From Okeania sp. SIO2C9 (GTDB lineage Bacteria > Cyanobacteriota > Cyanobacteriia > Cyanobacteriales > Microcoleaceae), in NCBI RefSeq assembly GCF_010672455.1, contig NZ_JAAHGO010000034.1:1-56663 (forward strand): a DNA stretch of 56,663 bases. The letters are read 5' to 3'. Position numbers and translations under genes: made by a program. The first letter of the stretch is position 1. Every line of letters starts with the position of its first letter. Under the pieces are notes generated by a model that did no database searches, was not told the DNA's origin, and saw only the letters and a program-made list of their open reading frames with translations. Positions 26,535 through 36,234 of the stretch are shown piece after piece.

Positions 26535-27968
26535 ATGAGTCAATGTTTAAATCCTGAATGTCTAAATCAAAATCCTTCTGATACAAAATTTTGTCAGCAA
26601 TGCGGGTCAAAATTACTTTTAGCAGAACGTTATCGTGCCATTAAAATTATTGGTAAAGGTGGTTTTGGTAGAACTTTTCAAGCAGTAGATGAATTTAAAC
26701 CATCTCAAGCTTTTTGTGTAATCAAGCAGTTTTTTCCTGAAGTTCAAGACCGACAAAGTATGGAAAAAGCTGCAGAATTATTTGCTCAAGAAGCAGTTAG
26801 ATTAGAAGGTTTAGGAAAACATCCTCAAATTCCGGAATTACTGGCATTTTTTACTCAAGATAATCGTCAATATTTAATTCAAGAATTTATTGAGGGGCAA
26901 AATTTACAGCAGGAGTTAGAAACAGTAGGGGCGTTTAATGAAACTCAGATTTGGGAGTTATTAAATGATTTATTGCCAGTATTAGAATTTATTCATTCTC
27001 AAAAGGTAATTCATCGGGATATTAAACCGGATAATATTATTAAACGACCTCTATCTTCCCAGCAAAAAGGTGAATTAGTATTAGTGGATTTTGGGGCAGC
27101 AAAATTTGCAACTCGTACTGCTTTGGCGGTGACTGGAACAGTTATTGGATCTGCTGGATATGCTGCGCCGGAACAAGCTATTGGGAAGTCAATTTTTGCT
27201 AGTGATATTTATAGTTTGGGTGTGACTTGTATTCATTTATTGACTCAAGTTGAACCGTTTGAATTGTTTGATGTAAGTGAAAATGATTGGGTATGGCGAG
27301 ATTTTTTAATTTCTCCTATTAGCGATCGTTTGGGTAATATATTAGACCGGATGATTGTCGGAGCAACGAAGAAAAGGTTTCAGTCAGCGACAGAAATTAT
27401 GGCATTGATTAAACCTAATGATGTTGATGTTTCACTACCTAAAAAACAGGTAAGTAATTTGGTAGACTCTTCATCTATTCTAGAAGTAAACTTAAATTCA
27501 GAAAGGGGAGTTGATTATAGTAAATTGTATAATTTATTGTCTACTGGAAAATGGCGAGAAGCTGATATAGAAACAGCAAGGTTAATGTTAAAAATTACTA
27601 ATAGAGAAAATAGAAATAAATTAAATATTAATTCAATTGATAATTTACCCTGCACCGATCTACGGACTATTAATCAACTTTGGGTAAAATATTCAAATGG
27701 TAAGTTTGGTTTTTCTGCACAAAAAGAGATTTGGGAAAATTTGCCTACTCAAACATTTTTTTTAACTTATGAAAAATTCGGCGATCGCTTGGGTTGGCAT
27801 TCAATAATTGGTTGGACTAATCACGATAACTTAATATTTAATTTAGAGAAAGCACCCCATGGTCACTTACCTGCAATGTTTGCTATGAGTGGAAACTGGG
27901 TATGGTTTATGGAGTTAGAAAAATTATTTTCTGCCATGGTAAAAAGACTTAATATTTGTCAAATATAG
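26535..27968 (+). CDS. zinc-ribbon / Ser-Thr kinase / GUN4 three-domain protein
   Basis: 477 residues. The N-terminus is a four-Cys zinc ribbon (CLNPECL...FCQQCGSK). The kinase domain spans about 33-285: IGKGGFGRTFQAVD glycine loop, VIKQFF lysine, HRDIKPDNII catalytic loop, LVDFGAAKFA, and YAAPEQ, with all key residues present. A GUN4 domain spans about 328-477 with YSKLYNLLSTGKWREADIET, INQLWVKYSNGKFGFSAQK, FGDRLGW and KAPHGHLPA. GUN4 binds tetrapyrroles, so a kinase that senses a porphyrin or related ligand is a reasonable inference. No transmembrane segment is present. The domain order kinase-GUN4 is known from cyanobacteria; targets are unknown. Confidence 0.92.
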   Translation: MSQCLNPECLNQNPSDTKFCQQCGSKLLLAERYRAIKIIGKGGFGRTFQAVDEFKPSQAFCVIKQFFPEVQDRQSMEKAAELFAQEAVRLEGLGKHPQIPELLAFFTQDNRQYLIQEFIEGQNLQQELETVGAFNETQIWELLNDLLPVLEFIHSQKVIHRDIKPDNIIKRPLSSQQKGELVLVDFGAAKFATRTALAVTGTVIGSAGYAAPEQAIGKSIFASDIYSLGVTCIHLLTQVEPFELFDVSENDWVWRDFLISPISDRLGNILDRMIVGATKKRFQSATEIMALIKPNDVDVSLPKKQVSNLVDSSSILEVNLNSERGVDYSKLYNLLSTGKWREADIETARLMLKITNRENRNKLNINSIDNLPCTDLRTINQLWVKYSNGKFGFSAQKEIWENLPTQTFFLTYEKFGDRLGWHSIIGWTNHDNLIFNLEKAPHGHLPAMFAMSGNWVWFMELEKLFSAMVKRLNICQI

Positions 27969-28683
27969 AGTGGTTATGGGCAATTGAAAGTCAAAAGTCA
28001 GGCATCGAGTGCGTAATTAGTCGGTCTCTTTTCGGTCTGGAAATGCTACGCAAACAGCTGTTAAAAATGATAGTAAGGTCTTAGGCAACATTTAATAGGA
28101 GTAGGTTTGAGAAATTTGACAGGAGAAAGAGCAGAAAATTTTTAGTGTGGTCAATTAATCGGACTTGATATGATTACGACTTATGCATAACTACCACTTA
28201 TGGTAGGGGTTAACGGCCGTTAACCCGTACAAATGGTGTATAATTTTGTCTTGTGCGTAAGTCCTGATTATATATAATCCGGTTATACAGTATGTTTATA
28301 ATTCTATAGTTACTTCAATATTCAATATTTAATCTCCCCATCTCCCCATCTCCCCACATTCCACTCCTGGGAATCGTTAGGGGTGCGTCCCCATCTCCCC
28401 ATCTTTTCCAACTATATACCAAGCATGAAAAAAGAATGTTACCAATAATAGGGGCAGTAAGGGCGTTAACGTAGTTGTGCGCTAGCTAATGGCCATTTGC
28501 TAACTTCTGACTTACGCGTAACGATATACCTGTTGCCTTCCAGAAAAAATGAATATATGTTTTAAATGCTCAAAAGCTTATAACTTTTGCAATTTATCAC
28601 AGGTAGTAAAGTTGTAAAAAATTGATAGGAACTACAGATTAAGAGATAGACTTTTTTTGAATTTGGCATAATCTTACTTCAGC
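27969..28683. other. spacer with perfect palindrome and CTCCCCAT units
   Basis: A perfect 20-bp palindrome with half-site GGGTTAACGG is at 28207-28226, and CCCCATCT repeats are at 28330-28400. Otherwise AT-rich; no gene recognised. Confidence 0.6.
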
Positions 28684-29619
28684 TTAAGTTGTAACTAACC
28701 AAGAATTACTATTAATTTTTTCACTAATTTCTATCCATTGTTGATGATAGTTATTCGCTTGTTTCTCTAGCCCTAGATTTTTGTAAACTTTTTCGATTAA
28801 ATCAAGAGTTTTTATTAAATCTTTACCATATTCAGCAAAAATACTTCTGCGAAATCCATCTTTTTCTTTCTGTTCATAAGTTGCCATTTTGCGAGGATAC
28901 ACATAGCTATAATGATGATTTTTTTCTATTTTAGGAATATTATCTATTGTTAATGCTAACCGCTCTAGAGAATATTTCCAGAGTTTTTGCCGAATCTCTA
29001 AAGCAAGTTCTAAAAAGGCTTGAGCTTGGCGAGGTCTACTGATGAGAAAATATGCTTCTCCCATATTATGCAGTGCAATTGATTCGTTGATTTTGATTGT
29101 CAATTTATCATTTTTTGCCGATTGAGCAAGCTTTTGAAAAATATTTAAAGATTTGCGAGAATACTCTAGGGATTGAGCTGATAATTCAGTTAAATTATAA
29201 ATCGTGCTAATGTGATTAATTGTTTTGCCGATACCTACGATATCTTTGAATTTACTAAATATTATTAGAGCTTGTGAATAACACTTCAAAGCAGTAGTAT
29301 ACTCTTTTAAAAGATAATAAATTTCTCCTTGTTCATTATATATAGTGGCAATTTTTCCTTCGTTTCCTATTTTTTTTGCTAGTTCTAAGGCTAGTTCTAG
29401 GTATTTAAGGGCATTGGCATATTCTCCTATTTTACGGTGAACTAATCCAATCCTATAGACAATATTGAGTCTTTTTTCCTGGTTATTAATTAATCTAGTA
29501 ATTTCTAAAGCTCTTTGAAAATTTTTTAATGCAGTTTCTAGTTGACCTATACTATAGAAGCGATCGCCTGTTTGAAATAGATATCTTAATTCATTTTGAT
29601 GGCTAGGATAAGATTTCAT
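28684..29619 (-). CDS. TPR-repeat protein
   Basis: 311 residues from the ATG at 29619, preceded by GGGAG 6-10 bases upstream. About five tetratricopeptide repeats cover residues 10-230 (for example YSIGQLETALKNFQRALEIT, GEYANALKYLELALELAKKI and KEYTTALKCYSQALIIF). A helical C-terminus with Lys/Tyr-rich sequence follows. It has no signal peptide, so it is cytoplasmic. It is a clear paralogue of the next upstream protein (shared QTGDR start and EKVY...QWIE end). TPRs bind other proteins; the partner may lie in the same minus-strand locus. No enzymatic domain is seen. Confidence 0.88.
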   Translation of the reverse strand: MKSYPSHQNELRYLFQTGDRFYSIGQLETALKNFQRALEITRLINNQEKRLNIVYRIGLVHRKIGEYANALKYLELALELAKKIGNEGKIATIYNEQGEIYYLLKEYTTALKCYSQALIIFSKFKDIVGIGKTINHISTIYNLTELSAQSLEYSRKSLNIFQKLAQSAKNDKLTIKINESIALHNMGEAYFLISRPRQAQAFLELALEIRQKLWKYSLERLALTIDNIPKIEKNHHYSYVYPRKMATYEQKEKDGFRRSIFAEYGKDLIKTLDLIEKVYKNLGLEKQANNYHQQWIEISEKINSNSWLVTT

Positions 29620-29780
29620 AATATTGCTCCCTGACAACACTGAACTTTTTGATTAATGCACGGATAAATTATATACTAGCATAACTATTTTATACGCCTT
29701 GAGAAAAAAACAAACACTTACCAGCTGTAATTTTTGAAACTTTTTTGAATAGTATTGCCAACTAATCTGATAATTTATTT

Positions 29781-30752
29781 TCACGCATAATGACAAGGAA
29801 ATCTTAAATAAAAGGGCAAAACATAGGTATTGTAGATTACAGATTTTTCACCACAACTTTCCCAAATTTCACGTTTTTCTTGACGATACTTCTCTGCTTT
29901 TTGCAGTTGACCTATATGGCAATAAACTTTCTCGATTAAATTCATAGTATTGGCTAAGTCTGCTCGATATTGGGAGATAATACTTTGACTGAAGCAAATT
30001 TTTTCTTGTTGAAGCAGTTGGTTTGTTTGAGATGATTTTTTGCTATTAAGATAATTATTGCGGAGAATATTTTTATCTAAAGAGTCTGTAGTTTGACTAA
30101 ATTTATTCAAAGTTACTTTGCAAATTTTCTGACGAATAGCTAAAGTAAGTTCTAGGATTTCTTTTGCTTGGGTATATCGACCCATCCACAAGTAAGCTTC
30201 TCCTATATTATGAAGAGCTGTAGCAACATTAATTTGGGCAGCTAATTTATCTAATTCTGATTTTCTTTCAAGTTTATGGAAAATTTCTAGAGATTTTTGA
30301 CAACAGTTAAGAGTTTGTTCAAATAATCCTAGTAAATTGTATATTTCGCCTAAATGATTAAGAATTATACCCATTCCTAATAAATTACAAGAATCTTGGG
30401 CAATTTCTAAAGCTTGAGCATAGTATCTTAAGGCAGAAGTATATTCTATAGACAAACAATAAGTTTCGCCAATATCATTCAAAATCATTACAACTCGATT
30501 TTGGTCCCTAACTTCTTGAGCAAGTTGTAAGGCTAAATTGAGATATTTTAAGGCACAATCATATTTTTCCAGACGACGATAAACTAATCCAATACGATTT
30601 AAAATATTTATTTGTTGCTCAGATGTGAGGACAATTTTTAACGCTTCCTGAAAAGTATTTAATGCAGTTTCAAATTGTCCCAGATCGAATAGGCGATCGC
30701 CTGTTTGAGATAGTTGTTTTAATTCTGCGGAATAGATAGCAGTGGACACCAT
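29781..30752 (-). CDS. TPR-repeat protein, paralogue of the downstream gene
   Basis: 323 residues from the ATG at 30752, chosen because GGAGG lies 8 bases upstream; the open frame extends 20 codons further without a ribosome binding site. It has five or six TPRs (FDLGQFETALNTFQEALKIV, EKYDCALKYLNLALQLAQEV, GLFEQTLNCCQKSLEIFHKL) and a C-terminal helical region with NLIEKVYCHIGQLQKAEKYR. It is cytoplasmic. Spacing to the second TPR gene is ~160 bp. Duplication within the locus is the likely origin. Confidence 0.88.
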   Translation of the reverse strand: MVSTAIYSAELKQLSQTGDRLFDLGQFETALNTFQEALKIVLTSEQQINILNRIGLVYRRLEKYDCALKYLNLALQLAQEVRDQNRVVMILNDIGETYCLSIEYTSALRYYAQALEIAQDSCNLLGMGIILNHLGEIYNLLGLFEQTLNCCQKSLEIFHKLERKSELDKLAAQINVATALHNIGEAYLWMGRYTQAKEILELTLAIRQKICKVTLNKFSQTTDSLDKNILRNNYLNSKKSSQTNQLLQQEKICFSQSIISQYRADLANTMNLIEKVYCHIGQLQKAEKYRQEKREIWESCGEKSVIYNTYVLPFYLRFPCHYA

Positions 30753-30839
30753 AAGTAGTTCCTCCAGAACAATACTGGTAATTTTCCGGTTGTAAACTAC
30801 TCTATTTCTCAAATTTGGCAGGTTATGCAGAACTTTGCA

Positions 30840-31160
30840 CTACATTCACGGAAGTCAAAAGTTAAAAATCAAAAGTTAGATTCGATCAGCTCAAAACACG
30901 GAAGTTAAAAGTTAAAAATCAAAAGTTAAAAATCAAAAGTTGGATAATGCCAAACTGATTAAAATTATCTTTATCTGTAGCGGGTTTAATACTCCACCGT
31001 CTAAAGGGTGCTTAAAATTGTTTGGGGTTTGAATTGATAAGCAATTTTCTCTTCTGCCTTCTGCCTTCTGCCTTCTGCCTTCTGCCTTCTGCCTTCTGCC
31101 TTCTGCCTTCTGCCTTCTGCCTTCTGCCTTCTGCCTTCTGCCTTCTTCCTTCTTCCTTCT
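30840..31160. repeat. spacer of direct repeats and TTCTGCC heptamer array x13
   Basis: CACGGAAGT plus AAAATCAAAAGTT units occur at 30847-30875 and 30897-30942. A 37-bp segment at 31010-31046 has an exact copy at 32790-32826. Thirteen exact TTCTGCC heptamers fill 31052-31142, followed by TTCTTCC units that run into the stop codon of the DUF1822 gene. Confidence 0.95.
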
Positions 31161-32558
31161 TCAAGGATTAAATTCAAAAGGGGGAAAAGTTTCCTGATTT
31201 TCTGGTGTCAAATAAACTGTAGCAATAAACTTCTCATTCCAACCTCCTACAACATTAGTAAATATATAAAAATCATCCTCATTAGAATTTAATTTCTGTT
31301 CAACTAAAATTCCCGTTGCATCACTAACCCGTAATTTTATTTTTTCCGGTAAACCCATCCCTGTAGGTGTACTTAATATTAATAACAACATCCATTCTAA
31401 TGTTGAATCTGAGACTAAAGACCAAGTTAAAGCATACAATCTTAAAGGAATTCCAGCTAATAATAAATCGTGATAAGCAACCCTCGCATGAGGAGGAATA
31501 TATACACCATTTTGGGGAAGCTCTCTGATAATTCCGGCAATTTCTTCTGTAGGAGAAGATATTCCTCTCATGGGAGATAGTGCCGATAATTCTGGTAATA
31601 AAACCCAGGATAATTCATTAGTAAAATCATCTAATTCATTCTTTAACCAACGCCCCACATTAATTGTTGGTTCAGTCAAGAGATTAAGTAAATCTGGCAA
31701 ATATTTACTCAGGTTACTTAAAGAATTTTCTGAATTTTCTGTAATTTCTACTAAATTATTCGGAATATTCCCCTCCTCTATATCTATTTGCAATTGCCAA
31801 TTATATATCCAATTTAATAACTCCGAATTAGTGAGGATAGTTTTTCCCTTTTCCCAATTAAAAAATTCCCATAAACTTTGTTCGGATAGCTGAGGTAATA
31901 ATTTTGTTAATTCAGCTTTATCTACAGCTAAATTATTTGACTTAGGTTGTACCTCTGGCAAAGGAATTCCTGCTACATCCAAACAACGAAGATAAAGTAA
32001 TAAATTATCTATTTCTGTATCAAAGCAACTCCAGGGAATTTGATAATTCCAATCTTCATCTGGCATTAGATTAAGCTGTGTTTTATTGCGCATTAAATCT
32101 GCATAAGAAATAAAACTATTAATCACAACTGTTTCTAGTTCTTCTTGTACTTCCACCACTACATATAAATGATGGGCAAACTCTGGTAAATCTACTACTG
32201 TTCTAGGTAAAATAACTTCCTCATCTATAAAACTACCTTGAGTAATTAGACAAACTTTAAACTGATTAATATTCAGATGACAAACGGCTGGAATTGAGTT
32301 AGAAAGAGCTGGATTAAAAATAGAAGCATCAGCTAAATTAACTGTTAAATTATCTGTACCTCGTTCTTCTAACCATTGTTCAAATCCGAACAAAGCTAAC
32401 CCATTCAAATATGTCTGCCATTGCCGCAATTCATTAGGGATTTGATTGCTAATTTTGATGGCTTGCTCAACTTTATCTAATGATAAATGAATAGATTCTG
32501 TAGCAATACCTTGAAAATCTAGCAAGTCTTCTAATTTATTAGTTAGTTTATTCTTCAT
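31161..32558 (-). CDS. DUF1822 family protein
   Basis: 465 residues, soluble, with no signal peptide. It has the cyanobacterial DUF1822 pattern: [61 protein letters not shown] and, near the end, [20 protein letters not shown]. The family's biochemical role is unknown. From memory, DUF1822 genes commonly lie next to sigma-70-like and CHAT/TPR genes in cyanobacteria, as they do here. The stop codon (TGA) falls exactly at the edge of a TTCTTCC/TTCTGCC heptamer array. The sigma-like gene lies 298 bp upstream on the same strand. Confidence 0.88.
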   Translation of the reverse strand: MKNKLTNKLEDLLDFQGIATESIHLSLDKVEQAIKISNQIPNELRQWQTYLNGLALFGFEQWLEERGTDNLTVNLADASIFNPALSNSIPAVCHLNINQFKVCLITQGSFIDEEVILPRTVVDLPEFAHHLYVVVEVQEELETVVINSFISYADLMRNKTQLNLMPDEDWNYQIPWSCFDTEIDNLLLYLRCLDVAGIPLPEVQPKSNNLAVDKAELTKLLPQLSEQSLWEFFNWEKGKTILTNSELLNWIYNWQLQIDIEEGNIPNNLVEITENSENSLSNLSKYLPDLLNLLTEPTINVGRWLKNELDDFTNELSWVLLPELSALSPMRGISSPTEEIAGIIRELPQNGVYIPPHARVAYHDLLLAGIPLRLYALTWSLVSDSTLEWMLLLILSTPTGMGLPEKIKLRVSDATGILVEQKLNSNEDDFYIFTNVVGGWNEKFIATVYLTPENQETFPPFEFNP

Positions 32559-32856
32559 TTAAAGTATTCCTTAATCATAAGTTTTATCTTTTATGAATGC
32601 GGGTTTAATACCCCACCGTCACTTCAGTTATCAGTTATCAGTTATCAGTTATCAGTTATCAGTTATCAGTACCTCTAGCTGTTTGGGCAGCATGACCTAG
32701 GAAAGCATTGGGATTGAACTACGGAATATCCTTTTTTTATCTCCTTAAAAGAGGAGGCATAACTACTCAATTTTTCGGTCAATGGGGGCGCTTAAAATTG
32801 TTTGGGGTTTGAATTGATAAGCAATTCTGCTTACTGGCTACTGCTTACTGCCTTCT
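32559..32856. repeat. spacer with TTATCAG array and second copy of the 37-bp repeat
   Basis: Holds GCGGGTTTAATACCCCACCG (32600-32619), six TTATCAG heptamers (~32635-32670), and a CTAGGTCATGCTGC-type segment (reverse, 32681-32705). A CTCCTTAAAAGAGGAGG hairpin-like stretch (~32741) and the 37-bp repeat (32790-32826) follow. Relative to 30979-31046, this copy carries an insertion of roughly 140 bp containing the heptamer array. Confidence 0.85.
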
Positions 32857-34275
32857 TCAAGATAAATTACAATAACTAAATTTATCTATATGCTTACAAA
32901 CTCTTTGAGCAAATAAATTTTCTTTAGAACTAGACTGAGACTTATAACCGTCTGATTCTACTTCTTTAAATACTATATTTATTTGTTCATCTAGAGCTAT
33001 TTCTATTTTTTTATCTATAGTTTTTAGATGTTTTGGATCTGCATAATCTTGAGCAATTTCTAAGATCCGACCCCGCAAACTAATTAATAATTCCTGTTTA
33101 ATATCAGCCCGAAAAGATTTTAATTTCAGTAAACGAGTTACTTGATATTGCGCTTTTAAACCCAAATTTTGAGCAATTTCTGTCATTGATTTTCTCTGAC
33201 AATGATATAGATGTAACGCTTGGATAAATTGTTCCATTTTTTTGTTTTTTCTTTTCTTTAGTAATTGCATCCAAGAATCTGTTACTTTAGCTATAGCATC
33301 ATCTAAACTTAAAATAAATTGCTTTCTATAATTACTCAAAAATTCATTCTGTTCATCCATTGAATCAGCTTCTTGAACAATACAAATCTGATTAGCTAAA
33401 GATTTATGGTTAGAAGTATCTAATGGTATTGTCGGTAGAGAACCACTTCTCACAGAAATTCGATATTCTCGTATTTGAGAAGCCAGGTCTTGCAATTTAG
33501 TCAATACTTGCTTTGGAGAAATATTTTTACCAGTTTTAGTTTTGATTAATTGAGCAATTTGTTCTAATTGTTCTGTAGTTGGTGGTAAACATTTTCTCCC
33601 TGCTCTTGACAAACTTTGTTGGCGACGTTGCGCCCGATAAATACCATGATAACTTGATAAAATATCTATACTTTCCCGAGTTTCAAAAGCAGTAAAATTA
33701 TAAAATGACGAGAAAATTTTCTCTAGTTGTTTGGGAGGAGTATCATTCAGAATTGCCCAATCACTAATTAAATAGACTCCACATTCTAGTAAGAAACTAT
33801 TAAGTTCGGGATGCTGTTTAACTTTTCTAGTTGTCCAGCTAGCTAAATTGCTTTGATTTGGGTTAAAACTTTGGAGAATTTCTTGGGCAAAAGAACAAGA
33901 ATAATTTTTATTTTTTTGACTAGAAATTCTGCCATCATCAGTCAAAACATAAGGGAATAAGTTTTCCTTAGTAAAGCCATGATTTTTACCAAAATTAGCG
34001 GCTAATTGTTGACAAACAACGTCAATTTGCCAAGATATAAAACAGAGAAGACAACGTTCTGCTAATAAAGAATTTTTCTCTAGATTAGTATCTGAATTAT
34101 CTTGCACCCATGCTAAAAGTTTACGCTGAATATTAATGTCCGAAATGTCACTATCTGTTACATACTCTGGAAAATTTAAGGTAAAAAATTGTTTTGCCTC
34201 TGTAATTTCCAGGATTTGACGAGACCCAGAACTATTAATCTTAATCTGTTCCCAGTATTTAGAAGCAGTACCCAT
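32857..34275 (-). CDS. sigma-70-like protein (divergent, cyanobacterial)
   Basis: 472 residues. It resembles the cyanobacterial sigma-70-family proteins that accompany DUF1822: ASWTTRKVKQHPELNSFLLE, GVYLISDWAILNDTPPKQLE, and YHGIYRAQRRQQ. Near the C-terminus a helix-turn-helix of region-4 type reads KSMTEIAQNLGLKAQYQVTR then LLKLKSFRADIKQELL. A promoter-recognition or regulator role is inferred from this resemblance; region 2 is poorly conserved, so it may be a regulator rather than a true sigma factor. It starts at ATG 34275 with a weak ribosome binding site. It lies between the S8 protease fragment and DUF1822. Confidence 0.6.
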   Translation of the reverse strand: MGTASKYWEQIKINSSGSRQILEITEAKQFFTLNFPEYVTDSDISDINIQRKLLAWVQDNSDTNLEKNSLLAERCLLCFISWQIDVVCQQLAANFGKNHGFTKENLFPYVLTDDGRISSQKNKNYSCSFAQEILQSFNPNQSNLASWTTRKVKQHPELNSFLLECGVYLISDWAILNDTPPKQLEKIFSSFYNFTAFETRESIDILSSYHGIYRAQRRQQSLSRAGRKCLPPTTEQLEQIAQLIKTKTGKNISPKQVLTKLQDLASQIREYRISVRSGSLPTIPLDTSNHKSLANQICIVQEADSMDEQNEFLSNYRKQFILSLDDAIAKVTDSWMQLLKKRKNKKMEQFIQALHLYHCQRKSMTEIAQNLGLKAQYQVTRLLKLKSFRADIKQELLISLRGRILEIAQDYADPKHLKTIDKKIEIALDEQINIVFKEVESDGYKSQSSSKENLFAQRVCKHIDKFSYCNLS

Positions 34276-34680
34276 TCACTTTTAGATTTGATATCAATAA
34301 AAATGGACAATTATCTAGATATATTAGCTTATAGCAGAAGAAAGAAGGAAGAAGGAAAAGTATTACGTTGTCTTAGTTTTAAGCTCTCAATCTGTCCTAA
34401 CCTTTGCTTCGACTGTTATAAAACATTAACCCGTCAGATATTCAATCAACAATGCTGATTATTGTTAATTGTATAATCATTTTTCCTGGTCAAAAGTTTG
34501 CTCTAATATCAGGATATTTATCCCTTCAATTGGAATATATTTCTATATTCCTAGAGGTTATGCAATATTTATTGAGGAAAGAAGGAAGAAGTGAAGAGGC
34601 AAAAAGGAAGAAGGAAATGCTTTTTTCGCTTCAATACTTTTGACTTTTGACTTTTGACTTTTGACTTCCGCGTAGCGGCA
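34276..34680. other. repeat-rich spacer
   Basis: GGAAGAA-type purine runs (34335-34360, 34574-34615) and a TTTTGACTTTTGACTT array (34637-34668) abut the protease fragment. Short open frames here have no recognisable content. Confidence 0.6.
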
Positions 34681-34959
34681 CTAAACTATAACTTGGTTAG
34701 AATTAGCTGTAGTAGTAATCATATATTCCACTTGTTCGGGAGTTAAAAAAGGATTAGCACTCAAAACTAAAGCAGCTACACCAGCAACATGAGGAGCAGC
34801 AAATGATGTACCACTTTGATTTCCAAAATCATTATTAGGAAGAGTCGAATAAATATTTTCTCCAGGAGCAACAACATAATTTAGTGTTGTTGACCCAGCA
34901 CGGGTAGAATTTTCAGGATAGTTTGAAGGAAACATAGTTTTTTGGGGCAGAAAGTACAA
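34681..34959 (-). pseudogene. C-terminal fragment of subtilisin-type (S8) protease
   Basis: 92 codons with NYVVAPGENIYSTLPNN and the catalytic-serine motif GTSFAAPHVAGVAALVLSAN, followed by LTPEQVEYMITTTA, as in S8 peptidases. The catalytic Asp and His regions that must precede it are missing, so it is inactive. Sequence upstream (34960-35030) is heptamer repeat. It is a remnant of a protease gene that once stood between the CHAT and sigma-like genes. Confidence 0.85.
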
Positions 34960-35237
34960 ATATTTTTATGTCTATGAAGGAGTCAGGAGTCAGAAGTCAG
35001 GAGGGAAGAAAGAAGAAGAAAGAGAAAGTTTTTTGATCGCGCTCTTATCCAGATATGATATAAGTCCTGAAAGGGAAAAAGTAGATATTTCCCAAATTTT
35101 TACACAAACGATACGAATAGAAATCTCCGGAAATTACACATATAGATCATTTTTTGTGTCTTTTTTCAGAAATTTTCTTCCCTGTTGCCTGTTGCCTACT
35201 TTTGCAAAAAGTCTATTCTTTTTCACCAGATGTCTAA

Positions 35238-35402
35238 TAGACATCTCCAAAAATTAAAAATAAAATCAATTATTATCCAGAAATTATCAATTATTCTTCC
35301 CTGTTCCCTGTTCCCTGTTCCCTGTTCCCTGTTCCCTGTTCCCTGTTCCCTCTTTTCTGTATTCTTCCCTGTTCCCTGTTCTCTCTTTTCTGGAGATGTC
35401 TA
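35238..35402 (+). repeat. MITE-like element, copy 2, with expanded TTCCCTG array
   Basis: 165 bp with ends TAGACATCTCCAAAAAT and TTTTCTGGAGATGTCTA. The constant part (AAAATAAAATCAATTATTAT and AATTATCAATTATTC) matches copy 1 at 15793-15903 in reverse. The heptamer TTCCCTG array is about seven units plus a second short block, against about three or four in copy 1. Confidence 0.88.
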
Positions 35403-35673
35403 ATGAGAAATGATATGAAAGGAAACCTCAACCTCTGTCATATCAACATATATCTGATTGATTAGAGGTTATGCACAAAAAGGCGTTGCTGAATAAATGT
35501 ATGATTTCACAAGAGTCAGGACTCAATAGGTAGCTATATCAAGTATTTATGCTTAATTTATTCTCTAGTTGGGTGCGTTAATGAAATGTAACGCACCTAT
35601 CTAGATTTTACAGCGCTGTTCAAATTGATGAAGTACATCTTCAGATGAACTACATCTTCACAAGCAAAACCTT

Positions 35674-35701
35674 GTAGGGACGTTCCATGGAAGGTCCCTA
35701 C
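35674..35701. repeat. 28-bp near-palindrome GTAGGGACGTTCCATGG...
   Basis: Arms GTAGGGACGTTCCA and TGGAAGGTCCCTAC with one mismatched pair. Relatives are at 24968-24995 and 55483-55510. The copy at 55483 shares the wider context TGTGGTCTAC downstream. Confidence 0.85.
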
Positions 35702-36164
35702 TGTGGTCTACCCAAATGAAAACCGCTGTAATATTCTGAGTAATATATCAAATCAGCAACACCCACAAAAAAACTCGGTTAATTTCAGTAACCGGGTTTC
35801 TAATTTATAGATATAGCAGTCGTCATTACTGCATTTGACTTATGAAATAGCTCAAACAGCAGGATATTACTAATCAAGCTTTTTTCTTATTCCTTCTTCC
35901 CTCTTGCTTCTTTCTTCTTCTTTATTCCCTCCTGACTCCTGACTCCTGACTCCTGACTTCTGCAAAAAGTCTAATAATTAGGGTTTGCTGATTAAATCTA
36001 AAAGCATTGACATATGACATATAAAGGTTGAGCGCATTTTTTAGTTGAAAAAAGTCTAGCCTTAATGGTCGTAATGGTTCAAAAAAGAGCGCATTTTAGG
36101 CTCATAGTTGCGCAGAATAATCAAGGGATTATTCTTCCTCCTACCTCCTCTATAATTCCCCGTT

Positions 36165-36199
<35 letters not shown>

Positions 36200-36234
36200 C
36201 CCTTACCCATAAGACTTTTGAGCGCAAACTCTAA

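Noticed and set aside
31052-31142. Regular array that could be taken for a CRISPR
   Set aside because: Units are 7 bp, exact, with no spacers and no cas genes nearby; it is a heptamer STRR array.
34189-35403. Several 60-90 codon plus-strand frames
   Set aside because: They are antisense to the sigma-like gene start or lie in heptamer and MITE repeats; no protein features.
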